Of a DNA stretch of 35,836 bases, positions 17,096-24,853 are shown in pieces. Below the pieces are notes generated by a model, which saw nothing but the letters and a program-made list of their open reading frames with translations, had not been told where the DNA came from and did not search any database. The stretch covers positions 1 to 35,836 of the forward strand of contig NZ_SLVV01000020.1 of the NCBI RefSeq assembly GCF_004340465.1, read 5' to 3'. How positions within the stretch are numbered: position 1 is the first letter of the stretch; every line of letters starts with the position of its first letter. A program made the position numbers and the translations under genes. The stretch comes from Mesobacillus foraminis. Lineage in GTDB: Bacteria; Bacillota; Bacilli; Bacillales; Cytobacillaceae.

Positions 17096-17127
17096 GGTCG
17101 AACTTAGCATTATTGATAAGTTCAACC
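17096..17127 (-). terminator. Hairpin, possible terminator
   Basis: GGTCGAACTTA pairs with TAAGTTCAACC (one mismatch) around a 10-base loop; the minus strand continues CCCTTTTCC. There is no intact gene on either side. Confidence 0.4.
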
Positions 17128-17240
17128 TTTAATTTCCGTACTCTTGTGATCGGGTTTTTAATCATTTACCTTATTGCCACTAGTTAACATTGAAAAGAAA
17201 TAATATGATGATAGGAATACTTATTAGATTGAGGGAGCGA

Positions 17241-17482
17241 TGTAATATAACCTTAAACTTTTAGGTAGCTGCTGTAACGGTCATTCTTTTAATTTTGTTT
17301 ATAATGACAGATGGTGGGAAGAAAGAAGTTGTTACATCTAATCCTCCCGTGGCTTTAATTGCTCCCAAACCTCAACAAAGTGTCTTTTAGTATTTCTATT
17401 GGGTACGATATGCTTTAATAATGCTCTTACTTCTGCTTCCCGCTGGTCTGAATTATTAAGGAAGCAAAAACAGGAATGCTGA
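17241..17482 (+). pseudogene. Decayed small two-helix membrane protein
   Basis: GAGGGAG precedes an ATG at 17241 whose second codon is TAA. In shifted frames the sequence reads AAVTVILLILFIMTDGGKKE, then APKPQQS, then a second hydrophobic segment LLVFLLGTICFNNALTS, ending KQKQEC and TGA at 17482. This fits an ancestral protein of about 80 residues, now broken by one nonsense codon and two frameshifts. Family unknown. Confidence 0.45.
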
Positions 17483-18021
17483 ACTAAAGATTCTCCTAAA
17501 AAGATCGGTTTCTATTTTCCTAAGGGGATATATCCATCGTCATACACAATTAACGCTTTTCAGCCGTTAACCTCTAAATTTTAATAAATTGATCTATTGC
17601 TCCCTGTTCTGATTTTTAATTTTCCAATCCCCGGCTTTTTTCTCCATTTGAATTCATAATCTTTCTGATTTCAATCTTTTTTAATTACAAATAGAGCCTT
17701 TGAATGTAATAGGTAAATTTGGGGATCTCTTAATATAACCTAAATGAGATTTTTCCTTCTGCTATCTTAAAGTTAAAGGTATGTTATAGTTTTTACTTTC
17801 CACGAATCTAGTAATTTTGTACATACACTTTTTGGGTGCACACTATTTTAGATAAATTCAAAGGGATATATATGCGAAAATAATGACACATTTATTCTCC
17901 ACAACCGATATAAAACACGCATAATCAATCTCCAATTGACGTAATACTTTATTATCAAGGGTTTATCCAATCATAACAAAATTGGTTACGTTCTGTTTTA
18001 GGGTGATTTATTGCGGTGTGA
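17483..18021. other. AT-rich, no gene seen
   Basis: No supported open frame. It is the flank of the replication origin; an AT-rich stretch continues to 18110, where unwinding could start. No good match to the DnaA box TTATNCACA was found by eye (closest: GTTTATCCAAT near 17960). Confidence 0.5.
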
Positions 18022-18054
18022 TTGTAACACACACCTTGTTTATGTGTTTTACAA
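18022..18054. repeat. Inverted repeat left of the iterons
   Basis: TTGTAACACACA pairs with TGTGTTTTACAA (one mismatch), about 85 bases before the first iteron. Possible origin element; role unknown. Confidence 0.5.
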
Positions 18055-18137
18055 TAATTGTTTTAAGTGTTTTAAATGATTTATTTGTTTTCGGGCTCTA
18101 TTAAACTAGTTATACCAAGGCTTCAAGGGGTATTACT

Positions 18138-18589
18138 ATAACAAATATGGTGTTAATCATAACGTTTCTGGTGCTAATTATAACGTTTCTGGTTTGAATT
18201 ATAACGTTTCTGGTGCGATTAAAATAACGAAAATGGTGCGAAATATAACAGGGATGGTGCCGATATAACGTTTTTGGTGCTTCCATAACATATTTGGTGC
18301 CATTAAACATAACAAAAATGGTGCAGATAGGACTATAACAAGGTGGGTGTTGCAAAAACATAGTGGGTGTACTAGGAAAAAGAACGGTAAAACTATAACT
18401 TATTTGGTGTGGCTATAACAAAAATGGTGCCACCATAACATATTTGGTGTGACCATAACAAAAATGGTGCTACTATAGCTTATTTGGTGAGAGTAAAATA
18501 AATAGTGTGACTATAACATATTTGGTGTCAACAATAACAAAAATGGTGCTTCTATAACAGATTTGGTGCCAACAATAACAAAAATGGTG
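18138..18589 (+). repeat. oriV: Plasmid origin: 19 iterons of ATAAC-N5-TGGTG
   Basis: Nineteen clear copies of a 15-base unit, ATAACnnnnnTGGTG with minor changes, start at 18138, 18159, 18180, 18201, 18224, 18245, 18265, 18285, 18309, 18335, 18395, 18415, 18435, 18455, 18475, 18513, 18534, 18554 and 18575. Two degenerate copies (near 18356 and 18498) fill gaps. Most spacings are 20-21 bases, two helical turns, so Rep would bind on one face. The variable centre is mainly AAAAA, ATATT or GTTTC. The array ends 92 bases before the Rep start codon. A TTCCG/CGGAA inverted repeat (18629-18646) lies between them and may be the Rep autoregulation site. Confidence 0.95.
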
Positions 18590-18681
18590 CGGCTTCAAAA
18601 AAAAATAAAAAGATAACAAGAAAATCCTTCCGTTATAGTTCGGAATTTGTCATAATGAGGGATATAAGGAGGGATTTTCTG

Positions 18682-19917
18682 GTGACAGTCATGCATGTGA
18701 TCGAGGCGAAGGAAGAGAACCTGGTTACGAAGTCGAACATGCTCATTGAGGCAAATTACAAACTTGGCGTTGTGGAACAGAAAATCATACTTTGCTTAGC
18801 CAGTAACATCCAGCCGACCGATTCTGACTTCAAGACCTATACATTGCCGATTAAGGAGTTTAATAAGCTCCTAGGACTTAAGGGGACCCCCAAGTATTCG
18901 GAATTACGTCAAACCACGAAGGAATTGATGCAGAAGGTCTTCGAGTTAAGGATTCAGAAGAAGGTCATCCAAGTGGCCTGGTTAAGCTACGTGGCTTATA
19001 ACGAAACCGAAGGAACCATCGATATACGTTTTGACCCTTTTTTACGCCCCTATCTTCTGGAGCTGAAAAAGGAGTTTACAAGTTACAAGCTAGAAAATGT
19101 GGTGAAACTCAAAAGTTCCTATGCCATCCGAATATATGAGCTCTTGAAACAATACGAAAAGCTGCAGGAAAGGACATTCTTGATCACGGATCTTAGAAAG
19201 ATGCTTGGGGCGGAGGATGTATATCCTGCCTATGGGAACTTCAAGCAGCGCGTTTTGGTACCGGCACAGAAAGAGTTGAAGAAAAAGACTGATATCATGT
19301 TCGATATTGAGGAAGTCAAGACGGGCAGGAAAGTAACCAAAATCAAGTTCCTGATCAAATCATCAAAGAAAAAGGGCAATCAACAGTTGTCCCTATTCGA
19401 AGATAATCTACAAGAATTTCAGCTTCCGAGTTTGTTTATTCAGCAGGTAAAAAAGCTTGGAATGAAAATGGGGATTCAATTATCTGATGAAATCATCAGA
19501 TCCTGGGAAAAACATGGACAAGATAATGTATTGGCCTTGATGGAGAAGATTCAGGAGAGAACCGACATCGACAATCCAGTGGGATACATAACAGCCGTTT
19601 TGAATGCTTCATCCTCTAACGAACGGGAAAAGGCTACTGCAGCGGAAAATGACGGTCTTTTGACTCACTTGATTTCTCATCTGCGTAAATCAAAGGGACC
19701 GATGCCTAATTGGTTTGTAAAACAAATGGCCATCGAGGAATTACAGAAACATTTTAATGTTGATTACGATGAAGCGTTACATCAATTTGAACTTTTAAAA
19801 TCGAACCTCTATGAAATTCTCGATATCCAGGAAACGGATACAATTGAGATATCGGACGCAGAATTCGAGGAGGAACAAAAAAGATTAGCAAAAGAGCTCC
19901 TAGAGTTTAAATCATAA
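18682..19917 (+). CDS. rep: Replication initiator, Rep_3/RepB-type, 411 aa
   Basis: Initiates theta replication by binding the iterons. Two winged-helix domains are expected over residues ~10-220: EENLVTKSNMLIEANYKLGVVEQKIILCLAS is the conserved start, YAIRIYELLKQYEK the linker helix, and YPAYGNFKQRVLVPAQKELKKKTDI the second-domain DNA-binding helix. The C-terminal ~190 residues are helical and less conserved. Start: GTG at 18682 is preferred because AAGGAGGG ends 8 bases before it; an in-frame ATG at 18655 would put that site inside the gene, and ATG at 18691 is the other choice. Iterons flank it on both sides. Confidence 0.93.
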   Translation: MTVMHVIEAKEENLVTKSNMLIEANYKLGVVEQKIILCLASNIQPTDSDFKTYTLPIKEFNKLLGLKGTPKYSELRQTTKELMQKVFELRIQKKVIQVAWLSYVAYNETEGTIDIRFDPFLRPYLLELKKEFTSYKLENVVKLKSSYAIRIYELLKQYEKLQERTFLITDLRKMLGAEDVYPAYGNFKQRVLVPAQKELKKKTDIMFDIEEVKTGRKVTKIKFLIKSSKKKGNQQLSLFEDNLQEFQLPSLFIQQVKKLGMKMGIQLSDEIIRSWEKHGQDNVLALMEKIQERTDIDNPVGYITAVLNASSSNEREKATAAENDGLLTHLISHLRKSKGPMPNWFVKQMAIEELQKHFNVDYDEALHQFELLKSNLYEILDIQETDTIEISDAEFEEEQKRLAKELLEFKS

Positions 19918-19919
19918 AT

Positions 19920-19983
19920 ATAACAATTTTGGTGTTGGTTTTTCATCATAATTTAAAAATAAGGAAGTATAACTTTTTTGGTG
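19920..19983 (+). repeat. Two further iterons downstream of rep
   Basis: ATAACAATTTTGGTG (19920-19934) and ATAACTTTTTTGGTG (19969-19983) start 3 bases after the rep stop. A degenerate third copy lies at 20024. Extra iterons outside the main array are typical of copy-number control by handcuffing; here that is inference. Confidence 0.85.
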
Positions 19984-20146
19984 TGTAAAAATGGGCACGG
20001 CTCATTAGAATATGGCAATGACTATAACGCTGTTGGATGTTGTATTCAACTGCGTTATTTTTATATTCCTGCATTGTTTGGTAGTTAGATTTGCATTGTG
20101 TAAGGATAACACAAATTACTCAAAAAATTTGTTTTCTGGTCCTATC

Positions 20147-20170
20147 AAAAAAGCAGCCTTATTTGGCTGC
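20147..20170 (-). terminator. Terminator of the AbrB-like gene
   Basis: On the minus strand GCAGCC-AAATAA-GGCTGC followed by six T. The stop codon of the AbrB-like gene is in the loop. Confidence 0.85.
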
Positions 20171-20413
20171 CTTCTGTCTGAGGGATTTGGCGCAGGCTTC
20201 ACATATGCGCTTTTCCTTGTATTCTATTAAGTCATCTTGTTCGCCACAAAACGTACAGCTTATTGCATATTTTTTCAAGATGATATGATCACCTTCCACT
20301 AGGATCTCAAGTGGATCTTTTTCCGCAATATCCATGGTTCGTCTTAATTCCATCGGGATTACAATCCTCCCTAGTTCGTCTACCCTCCGTACCACACCCG
20401 TTGATTTAGCCAT
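20159..20413 (-). CDS. AbrB/SpoVT-family regulator with C-terminal zinc ribbon, 84 aa
   Basis: DNA-binding transition-state-type regulator. Residues 1-48 are the swapped-hairpin AbrB domain: STGVVRRVDELGRIVIPMEL, then EKDPLEILVEGDHIILKKY. Residues 53-74 add two CxxC pairs (CTFC, CEAC), a short zinc finger seen in some AbrB paralogues such as Abh-like proteins. The ATG at 20413 is chosen because GGTGGAGG lies 8 bases upstream; an earlier in-frame GTG overlaps that site. The gene has its own promoter and terminator and faces rep. It may tune plasmid or host transition-state genes; targets unknown. Confidence 0.9.
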   Translation of the reverse strand: MAKSTGVVRRVDELGRIVIPMELRRTMDIAEKDPLEILVEGDHIILKKYAISCTFCGEQDDLIEYKEKRICEACAKSLRQKAAK

Positions 20414-20437
20414 TAGATAACCCTCCACCTTTAGTCT

Positions 20438-20465
20438 ATTATACCCATTCGTAGGAATATGTCAT
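20438..20465 (-). promoter_or_regulatory. Promoter of the AbrB-like gene
   Basis: -35 ATGACA (20465-20460), 16-base spacer, perfect -10 TATAAT (20443-20438), 25 bases before the start codon. Confidence 0.8.
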
Positions 20466-20559
20466 TTTATGGGGGGTACTGTAAAACTTTGCCCTTGTAT
20501 TAATAATTTTTACTGACTTTTGGGCTGTTAGAGTTGGAAGATCAGGAATGAAAGCTTTT

Positions 20560-20783
20560 TTATATGTACGGTAGGTTCCTATAAACTTTTGTAGTACGGG
20601 TTACGAACGACCTTCTATTAAAAACATTGATTGAATTCCTCTTGGTCTTGTGTAACTTTAATTGGCATACCTGTTGAATATGAATACACTCCCCTCTATC
20701 CGAATGAAATGTAATTGTAATATCTTGGCCTTCTACGGGTTCTTATTGATTAAATAGAGACAATCCCCCTACCATTCCTTCGT
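20560..20783 (-). pseudogene. Remnant of an IS3-type transposase (integrase core)
   Basis: A minus-strand frame reads NEGMVGGLSLFNQ, a stop, then EPVEGQDITITFHSDRGECI and on to TAA at 20560. FHSDRG is the conserved strand and second catalytic Asp of IS3/IS150-type DDE transposases. The residues after it have diverged and the rest of the domain is missing. The surrounding 20784-21038 stretch holds no other gene I can see. The HSDRG match is the only firm evidence. Confidence 0.5.
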
Positions 20784-21038
20784 TTGAACGACAATCCAAT
20801 GACCTTAAATCCCAATTAGTGTTTTGATAGATTTCTAACCCCTACTATTTCTATGGGAAGACATTCCTAACGGTCTTATGAACCACGTAACTACCCTACT
20901 TAACTAAAGGATGCTAGTCCGATTGAATTATGAGCATTTCAACAATGGGACAGACATAACAGAAACGTACATTTTATAAAAGAAATGGTAGCTAAATTCC
21001 AATATACGGTGTAATATTACCTATTGGAGGATGAGAAA

Positions 21039-21872
21039 ATGAAAATAATAAAATCGCTTTTTGTTGTGTTATTGCTAACCACAAGTGTTTCTGCAACACC
21101 GAGTTCTGCTGCATCCAAGAACCTTACTGTTCATTTCATAAATGTTGGGCAAGGAGACTCCATTTACATCAAAACCGCAGCAGGAGACGACATACTAATC
21201 GATGCCGGGAATAAGGATGGCAGTGATGTGGTTTCATACTTGAAGAAACAAAAGGTAAAAGATATCGAAGTCATGATTTCAACGCATCCCGATGCTGACC
21301 ATGTTGGGGGACTGGACGAAGTACTGAAGGCTTACAAGGTTAAATCAGTGTACGCTCCCAAGGTGCAACATACAACACAAGCGTTTAAGGACTTCCTACT
21401 TGCGGTCAAGCGTGAAGGTGTAAAAATCAAAACGGCCCAAAAAGGTGTGAAGCTTTCCTTGAAGGGAGTGAATGCCGTGTTTGTAGCGCCGGTTAAAACG
21501 TATGCCAAAAGTGATTTGAATAATTGGAGTGCGGTTCTGCGCCTTCAATATGGGAAGAAATCCTTCCTGTTTACGGGTGATGCAGAACTTCAATCCGAAA
21601 AAGATATGATTAAATCGAAACAAAAGCTTCAGGCAAATGTGCTCAAAGTTGGACATCACGGGGCAAAAACCTCAACAAGCGCTGAATTCCTGAAGGCCGT
21701 CAAGCCGCAATATGCTGTTCTTAGCGTTGGTAAGAACAATTACGGTCATCCTACCAGTACCGTTGTTAATAGACTGAAATCAGCTAAGGTTACGACCTAC
21801 CGGACAGATAAGGATAAGAACATCCTATTTACCACCGATGGAACAAAAATGACAGTGAAGAAAATCAAATGA
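21039..21872 (+). CDS. Secreted ComEC-like metallo-beta-lactamase-fold hydrolase, 277 aa
   Basis: Extracellular hydrolase resembling the C-terminal MBL domain of ComEC. Residues 1-25 are a signal peptide (MKIIKSLFVVLLLTTSVSA, cleavage near SSAAS). The domain starts LTVHFINVGQGDSIYIKT; the metal motif is THPDADHVGG (His83, Asp85, Asp87, His88), later FTGDAE and VLKVGHHGAKTSTS, typical of this clade; DGT closes the fold. No membrane channel part is present. ATG at 21039 has GGAGG 8 bases upstream. It overlaps the next gene by 4 bases. Nuclease or phosphodiesterase activity is possible, unproven. Confidence 0.92.
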   Translation: MKIIKSLFVVLLLTTSVSATPSSAASKNLTVHFINVGQGDSIYIKTAAGDDILIDAGNKDGSDVVSYLKKQKVKDIEVMISTHPDADHVGGLDEVLKAYKVKSVYAPKVQHTTQAFKDFLLAVKREGVKIKTAQKGVKLSLKGVNAVFVAPVKTYAKSDLNNWSAVLRLQYGKKSFLFTGDAELQSEKDMIKSKQKLQANVLKVGHHGAKTSTSAEFLKAVKPQYAVLSVGKNNYGHPTSTVVNRLKSAKVTTYRTDKDKNILFTTDGTKMTVKKIK

Positions 21873-22084
21873 TTAAAGGGATTATTGATCGTTTTGAAGG
21901 AGATGTAGCTGTTATTGAAGTGGATGGGAAAACGAAGGATTTCCCAAGATCCATCTTTCCGGATAAGGCCGTTGTCGGCGATGTCGTTGAGATTCATGGT
22001 GATATGGTAAAAGTCCCAAAAGATGAAACTGAAAAGCTTCGAAAAGAAATAGAAGACCTGATGAAGGATGTATGGGAAGATTAA
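21869..22084 (+). CDS. DUF3006 protein, 71 aa
   Basis: Small beta-rich protein: IKGIIDRFEGDVAVIEVDGK, then FPRSIFPDKAVVGDVVEI and a charged C-terminal helix (DETEKLRKEIEDLMKDVWED). These are the marks of the DUF3006 family, frequently encoded directly after secreted ComEC-like MBL proteins. The ATGA overlap with the upstream gene implies coupled translation. There is no signal peptide, so the pair would be in different compartments. Function unknown. Confidence 0.9.
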   Translation: MIKGIIDRFEGDVAVIEVDGKTKDFPRSIFPDKAVVGDVVEIHGDMVKVPKDETEKLRKEIEDLMKDVWED

Positions 22085-22088
22085 ATCA

Positions 22089-22118
22089 ATCCCTTCTCGA
22101 ATGAGAAGGGATTTTTTA
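22089..22118 (+). terminator. Strong terminator after the MBL/DUF3006 pair
   Basis: ATCCCTTCTC-GAAT-GAGAAGGGAT followed by TTTTT. Confidence 0.95.
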
Positions 22119-22218
22119 TTTGGCCAACGGCATACACATGATGGGACATTTTTAAATGTAACTATAACAATTTTTTATATTCAAAGACTAACCCCGACAC
22201 CACCACCTCTAACCATCG

Positions 22219-22363
22219 AGTTACCTAGTCAAAGGTGACTACCGAAGGATATTTTCCTTTGCAAGGATTGTATCCTCGCGGAGGACTCGTGAGATTGACA
22301 GTGAAGGTTTGTTTCTCCTTCGAGCATATGGGAACCCCCTGGTTAGTGGATAACCAGGGGTTC
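22219..22363. other. Array of five hairpins, possible ssDNA origin or structured RNA
   Basis: Successive inverted repeats in 145 bases: AGTTACCT/AGGTGACT (22219-22240, one wobble), AAGGA/TCCTT (22245-22259), AGGAT/ATCCT (22264-22276), GAAGG/CCTTC (22303-22321), and a long stem GAACCCCCTGGTTA/TAACCAGGGGTTC (22332-22363, one bulge). There is no T-run after the last stem and no open frame. It could be a single-strand initiation site used after mobilization, or a noncoding RNA. By eye only. Confidence 0.5.
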
Positions 22364-22562
22364 AATACGTCTATTGCATCATAAAAGGGTACGATAGCAT
22401 TTGGCCACCGCGCCGATTGATGCTGGACCCGGAGGGGTCTTTAGTAGTTTACCCTTAAAATCTGACCATTCAAACTTACAGGACCATACCTACTTCATAA
22501 CTTTTAAAAGGGTTATACTATTGATGGATGCAATAACATCTTTATCAAAAAGGAATGATTTC

Positions 22563-22787
22563 ATGAATATCTCCATCCTAATTAGATACAATTCTCCAGC
22601 TGGTATCGTCACCCAGGGTGGTACCTTTCCATTGAAAAGGAGAAAACCGGAACAGGTAGCAATAGAATGGTTACAGGAGATCAAGAGGCAGGTTAATTAT
22701 GAAGGATTGGTAGAGGTTATTATCGATGGTAATCAAGATATAACAAATTTGGTTAGAGAAATGGAAAATTCCCCGCTCAGTGAGTAA
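22563..22787 (+). CDS. Hypothetical protein, 74 aa
   Basis: Unrecognised small soluble protein: MNISILIRYNSPAGIVTQGG, then FPLKRRKPEQVAIEWLQEIK, ending in an acidic tail. It looks like one small alpha/beta unit. The ATG at 22563 is chosen because AAGGA lies 8 bases before it; longer in-frame starts (22524, 22401) lack ribosome sites and would translate the hairpin flank. It is a lone gene between the hairpin array and the ligase. Its C-terminal codons happen to contain ATAACAAATTTGGTT, close to an iteron; probably chance. Confidence 0.6.
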   Translation: MNISILIRYNSPAGIVTQGGTFPLKRRKPEQVAIEWLQEIKRQVNYEGLVEVIIDGNQDITNLVREMENSPLSE

Positions 22788-22972
22788 GGTCTGTCCATTT
22801 CATGATTAGAAAGTCGTTTTTATAAACGTAAAATTTATGTTTTCGCCATATGTACCTGTGACTATAAGTACAACAAAAGGCTTGTTTATACATAACTTAT
22901 AATGGAAAGCGGCACTATCTAAATGATGCTATAAAGCATTTTCGTGAGGTTTCCTTATTCGAAGACGGTTGT

Positions 22973-23013
22973 AAAAGGCTTTCCACTTTAATAAAGGTGG
23001 ATAGCCTTTTTTT
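22973..23013. terminator. Terminator between the 74-aa gene and the ligase
   Basis: AAAAGGCT(TT)CCAC pairs with GGTGG(AT)AGCCTTTT, followed by TTT on the plus strand; the minus strand has a shorter T-run, so it may serve both converging genes. Confidence 0.75.
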
Positions 23014-23019
23014 AAAAAG

Positions 23020-23850
23020 TTATGTTAACCATTCCACAAAACTTGGCAGACGTAACAACCCCGCTTTGGTATAATTACGGAATTTCACGAGCACACCAAC
23101 TGGAGCAATATAGGAAGTATCACCTATTTCCTTTAACACAGGTGCTTGATAAACCTTGGCTTTTTCCCTTGGAGGCAATCCAAGTTCCAATACCCCCATA
23201 TATTTCCCATCTGAATCGGCTAGCAGCAAGCCGAAATTCTTTGGTTGCTTTCTGTACCCAATTACCGAGACCTCGATGTATTGGTAGTTGATGACTTTTA
23301 GCCAGTCATGCGATCGTCTTCCGGTTTGGTACCTTGAATCTTTACGCTTTAAGACGATTCCTTCTAAGTTCTGATCTTTAACCGCCTTAAAATAAGCGGC
23401 TCCATGACCTTCAATAAACTGCACCTTAGCGAGGGAGGCAGAATCCGTTGGTATCAACTCACTTAGTATCCCCTTCCTCTCGATCAACGGCAGACCAGTA
23501 ACCCGCTGGCCTTTATGCTGGATCACATCAAAAGCAACGAAACAGACCGGTGTTTGATCTTTATTGCTCATGAACCGGCTCATGATCGCTTCAAAATCGG
23601 GGTTACCTTTTGTACCGGAGACGATTAGCTCGCCATCTAGTACGGTGCCAGGAGGCAACCCGAGCGAATGGAGTTCGGGGAATTTAGATGTAATGTCATT
23701 ATGATGTCGGGAATATAAGTGGACCTTCCCTTTTTCGTCCACTGAATATATTAAACGGATGCCATCGAGTTTCAGTTCGGTGATGTAATCCTCGGAATCA
23801 AATGGCTGCTCAGATTTGTGTAAAAGCATGGGAGAAACAAACGTCAACAT
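23020..23850 (-). CDS. ATP-dependent DNA ligase, 276 aa
   Basis: Minimal ATP-dependent ligase made of adenylation plus OB domains only, like the SP-beta phage ligase of B. subtilis (LigB/YoqV). The adenylated lysine is Lys27 in ELKLDGIR (motif I); LDGELIV is motif III, CFVAFDVI motif IIIa, EGIVLKRKDSRY motif IV, and DWLKVI motif V; the OB domain follows (~190-276). It lacks any N-terminal DNA-binding domain. The ATG at 23850 is chosen over a GTG two codons upstream, which overlaps the ribosome site GGAAGG. A phage- or plasmid-borne repair or replication ligase. Confidence 0.93.
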   Translation of the reverse strand: MLTFVSPMLLHKSEQPFDSEDYITELKLDGIRLIYSVDEKGKVHLYSRHHNDITSKFPELHSLGLPPGTVLDGELIVSGTKGNPDFEAIMSRFMSNKDQTPVCFVAFDVIQHKGQRVTGLPLIERKGILSELIPTDSASLAKVQFIEGHGAAYFKAVKDQNLEGIVLKRKDSRYQTGRRSHDWLKVINYQYIEVSVIGYRKQPKNFGLLLADSDGKYMGVLELGLPPREKAKVYQAPVLKEIGDTSYIAPVGVLVKFRNYTKAGLLRLPSFVEWLT

Positions 23851-23955
23851 AATCACCTTCCTATACCATATGTTATCATGGCAAAGGACTGATGTACTAT
23901 TGTCGTTGACTAGTAGATTGATGGAAGTAAAACGGTTTAATCTCCTTAGCTAGCA

Positions 23956-24068
23956 GTGTTTGTAAATGTGGTTAAGCCCTTGGGATATATTGATCAACTT
24001 ACGAGATTGTTTATGATGAATAAATGGGATCAAGAACGGTATATTAAATTCCTTATTGAACTAAAGCC
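23956..24068 (+). pseudogene. Possible gene fragment joined to a dispersed repeat
   Basis: A plus frame reads GYIDQLTRLFMMNKWDQERY and IKFLIELKPRYFK before running into a short repeat (from ~24066) that recurs at 26478. The composition is protein-like up to that point, but there is no ribosome site and the frame runs on antisense into csaA. Treated as a doubtful fragment. Confidence 0.25.
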
Positions 24069-24174
24069 CCGTTACTTTAAGTACACTTCTTCACAATCTA
24101 AAATGCTTAACACCTTAAGTGGAGGGCTATTCTTCTTCTTTCACCACGTGGTTGGAACATTACCAGGATCATAC

Positions 24175-24513
24175 TTAGGCAATCGGTGTACCATTTTTAA
24201 CAGGCTCATCGGGCTTTAAGAGCACTACATCACCCTCTTCTGGAATGCCACCGATAACTAGTACTTCAGATTTGAATCCTGCAATTCGACGAGGGGGAAA
24301 ATTTACAACTGCGACTACTTGACAACCTATTATTGTCTCTGTAGTGTACCTTTTTGTTATTTGTGCACTAGATTGTTTAATTCCTAATTGTTTACCAAAA
24401 TCAATCTCTAGTTTAATTGCTGGCTTACGAGCCTCTGGAAAAGGTTCAGCACTTATTACAGTACCAATACGAATATCTAGCTTTTGAAAATCCTCAATCG
24501 TTGTTATGGACAA
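24175..24513 (-). CDS. csaA: CsaA-type protein (tRNA-binding-domain chaperone), 112 aa
   Basis: Homodimeric OB-fold protein related to the EMAP/tRNA-binding domain, described as an export-related chaperone in Bacillus. [40 protein letters not shown] and [20 protein letters not shown] are almost the family consensus. Length is typical (~110). The start is a TTG at 24513, because GGAGG lies 8 bases before it; an upstream TTG is part of the ribosome site itself. B. subtilis csaA also starts near this point. Lone gene. Confidence 0.93.
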   Translation of the reverse strand: MSITTIEDFQKLDIRIGTVISAEPFPEARKPAIKLEIDFGKQLGIKQSSAQITKRYTTETIIGCQVVAVVNFPPRRIAGFKSEVLVIGGIPEEGDVVLLKPDEPVKNGTPIA

Positions 24514-24612
24514 AATAATAACCTCCAAAAAAATAAATAAAATTCATTGTTTATCCCTAAAATCCCCCAATTAACTTAATATTTCCACATCAACATTCGT
24601 TATTCCTTCTTG

Positions 24613-24626
24613 AAATAACCTGCCCC
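24613..24626 (+). repeat. Unoccupied IS110 target-like site
   Basis: AAATAAC-CT-GCCCC matches the guide-defined target of the two IS110 copies (AACTAAA/C-CT-GCCCC) at all but one or two positions, and sits beside a terminator, like the occupied sites. Confidence 0.55.
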
Positions 24627-24637
24627 TTTAGCACAAT

Positions 24638-24664
24638 AAAAAGAGGCTGCCTAAATTCGCAACC
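24638..24664 (-). terminator. Terminator downstream of the small membrane gene remnant
   Basis: GGTTGC/GCAGCC stem (one wobble), 8-base loop, then CTCTTTTT on the minus strand. Confidence 0.65.
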
Positions 24665-24676
24665 TGAAAGTCCTAC

Positions 24677-24853
24677 TCAGCGATTCGCAAAGAAAATAGA
24701 TATGAGAATACCTCCGTATACAATCATAAAAATGACTGAACATAACCAAAATAATACCCTATATAAAGGAAATTAATAAGCCCCATAAATAGCGAAGCTA
24801 ATTAGGAAACAAGAAATAATCGCAAGTCCAATTGTATTCCAATTAAGTGGCAT
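24677..24853 (-). pseudogene. Small membrane protein with an in-frame stop
   Basis: AAGGTGGTG precedes an ATG at 24853. The frame reads MPLNWNTIGLAIISCFLISF, AIYGAY, then TAA (24775-24773), and continues in the same frame as FPLYRVLFWLCSVIFMIVYG, GILISIFFANR, TGA at 24677. Either it is a genuine 26-residue single-helix peptide, or a 58-residue two-helix protein broken by one nonsense codon. Continued hydrophobic pattern and the terminator just after the second stop favour the broken 58-residue gene. Family unknown. Confidence 0.5.

Noticed and set aside
18110-18361. 83-codon minus-strand frame across the iterons
   Set aside because: Made of repeated TRNVII-type residues produced by the iterons themselves; not a protein.
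18138-18589. CRISPR-like appearance of the regular repeats
   Set aside because: The unit is 15 bases with 5-6 base gaps and no spacers of proper length or cas genes; these are iterons.
20012-20230. 72-codon hydrophobic plus-strand frame after rep
   Set aside because: Its second half is antisense to the AbrB-like gene and its terminator, and it lacks a ribosome site; the start overlaps a degenerate iteron.
22736-22755. Iteron-like ATAACAAATTTGGTT inside the 74-aa gene
   Set aside because: Single copy, last base differs, and it is inside coding sequence; most likely chance.
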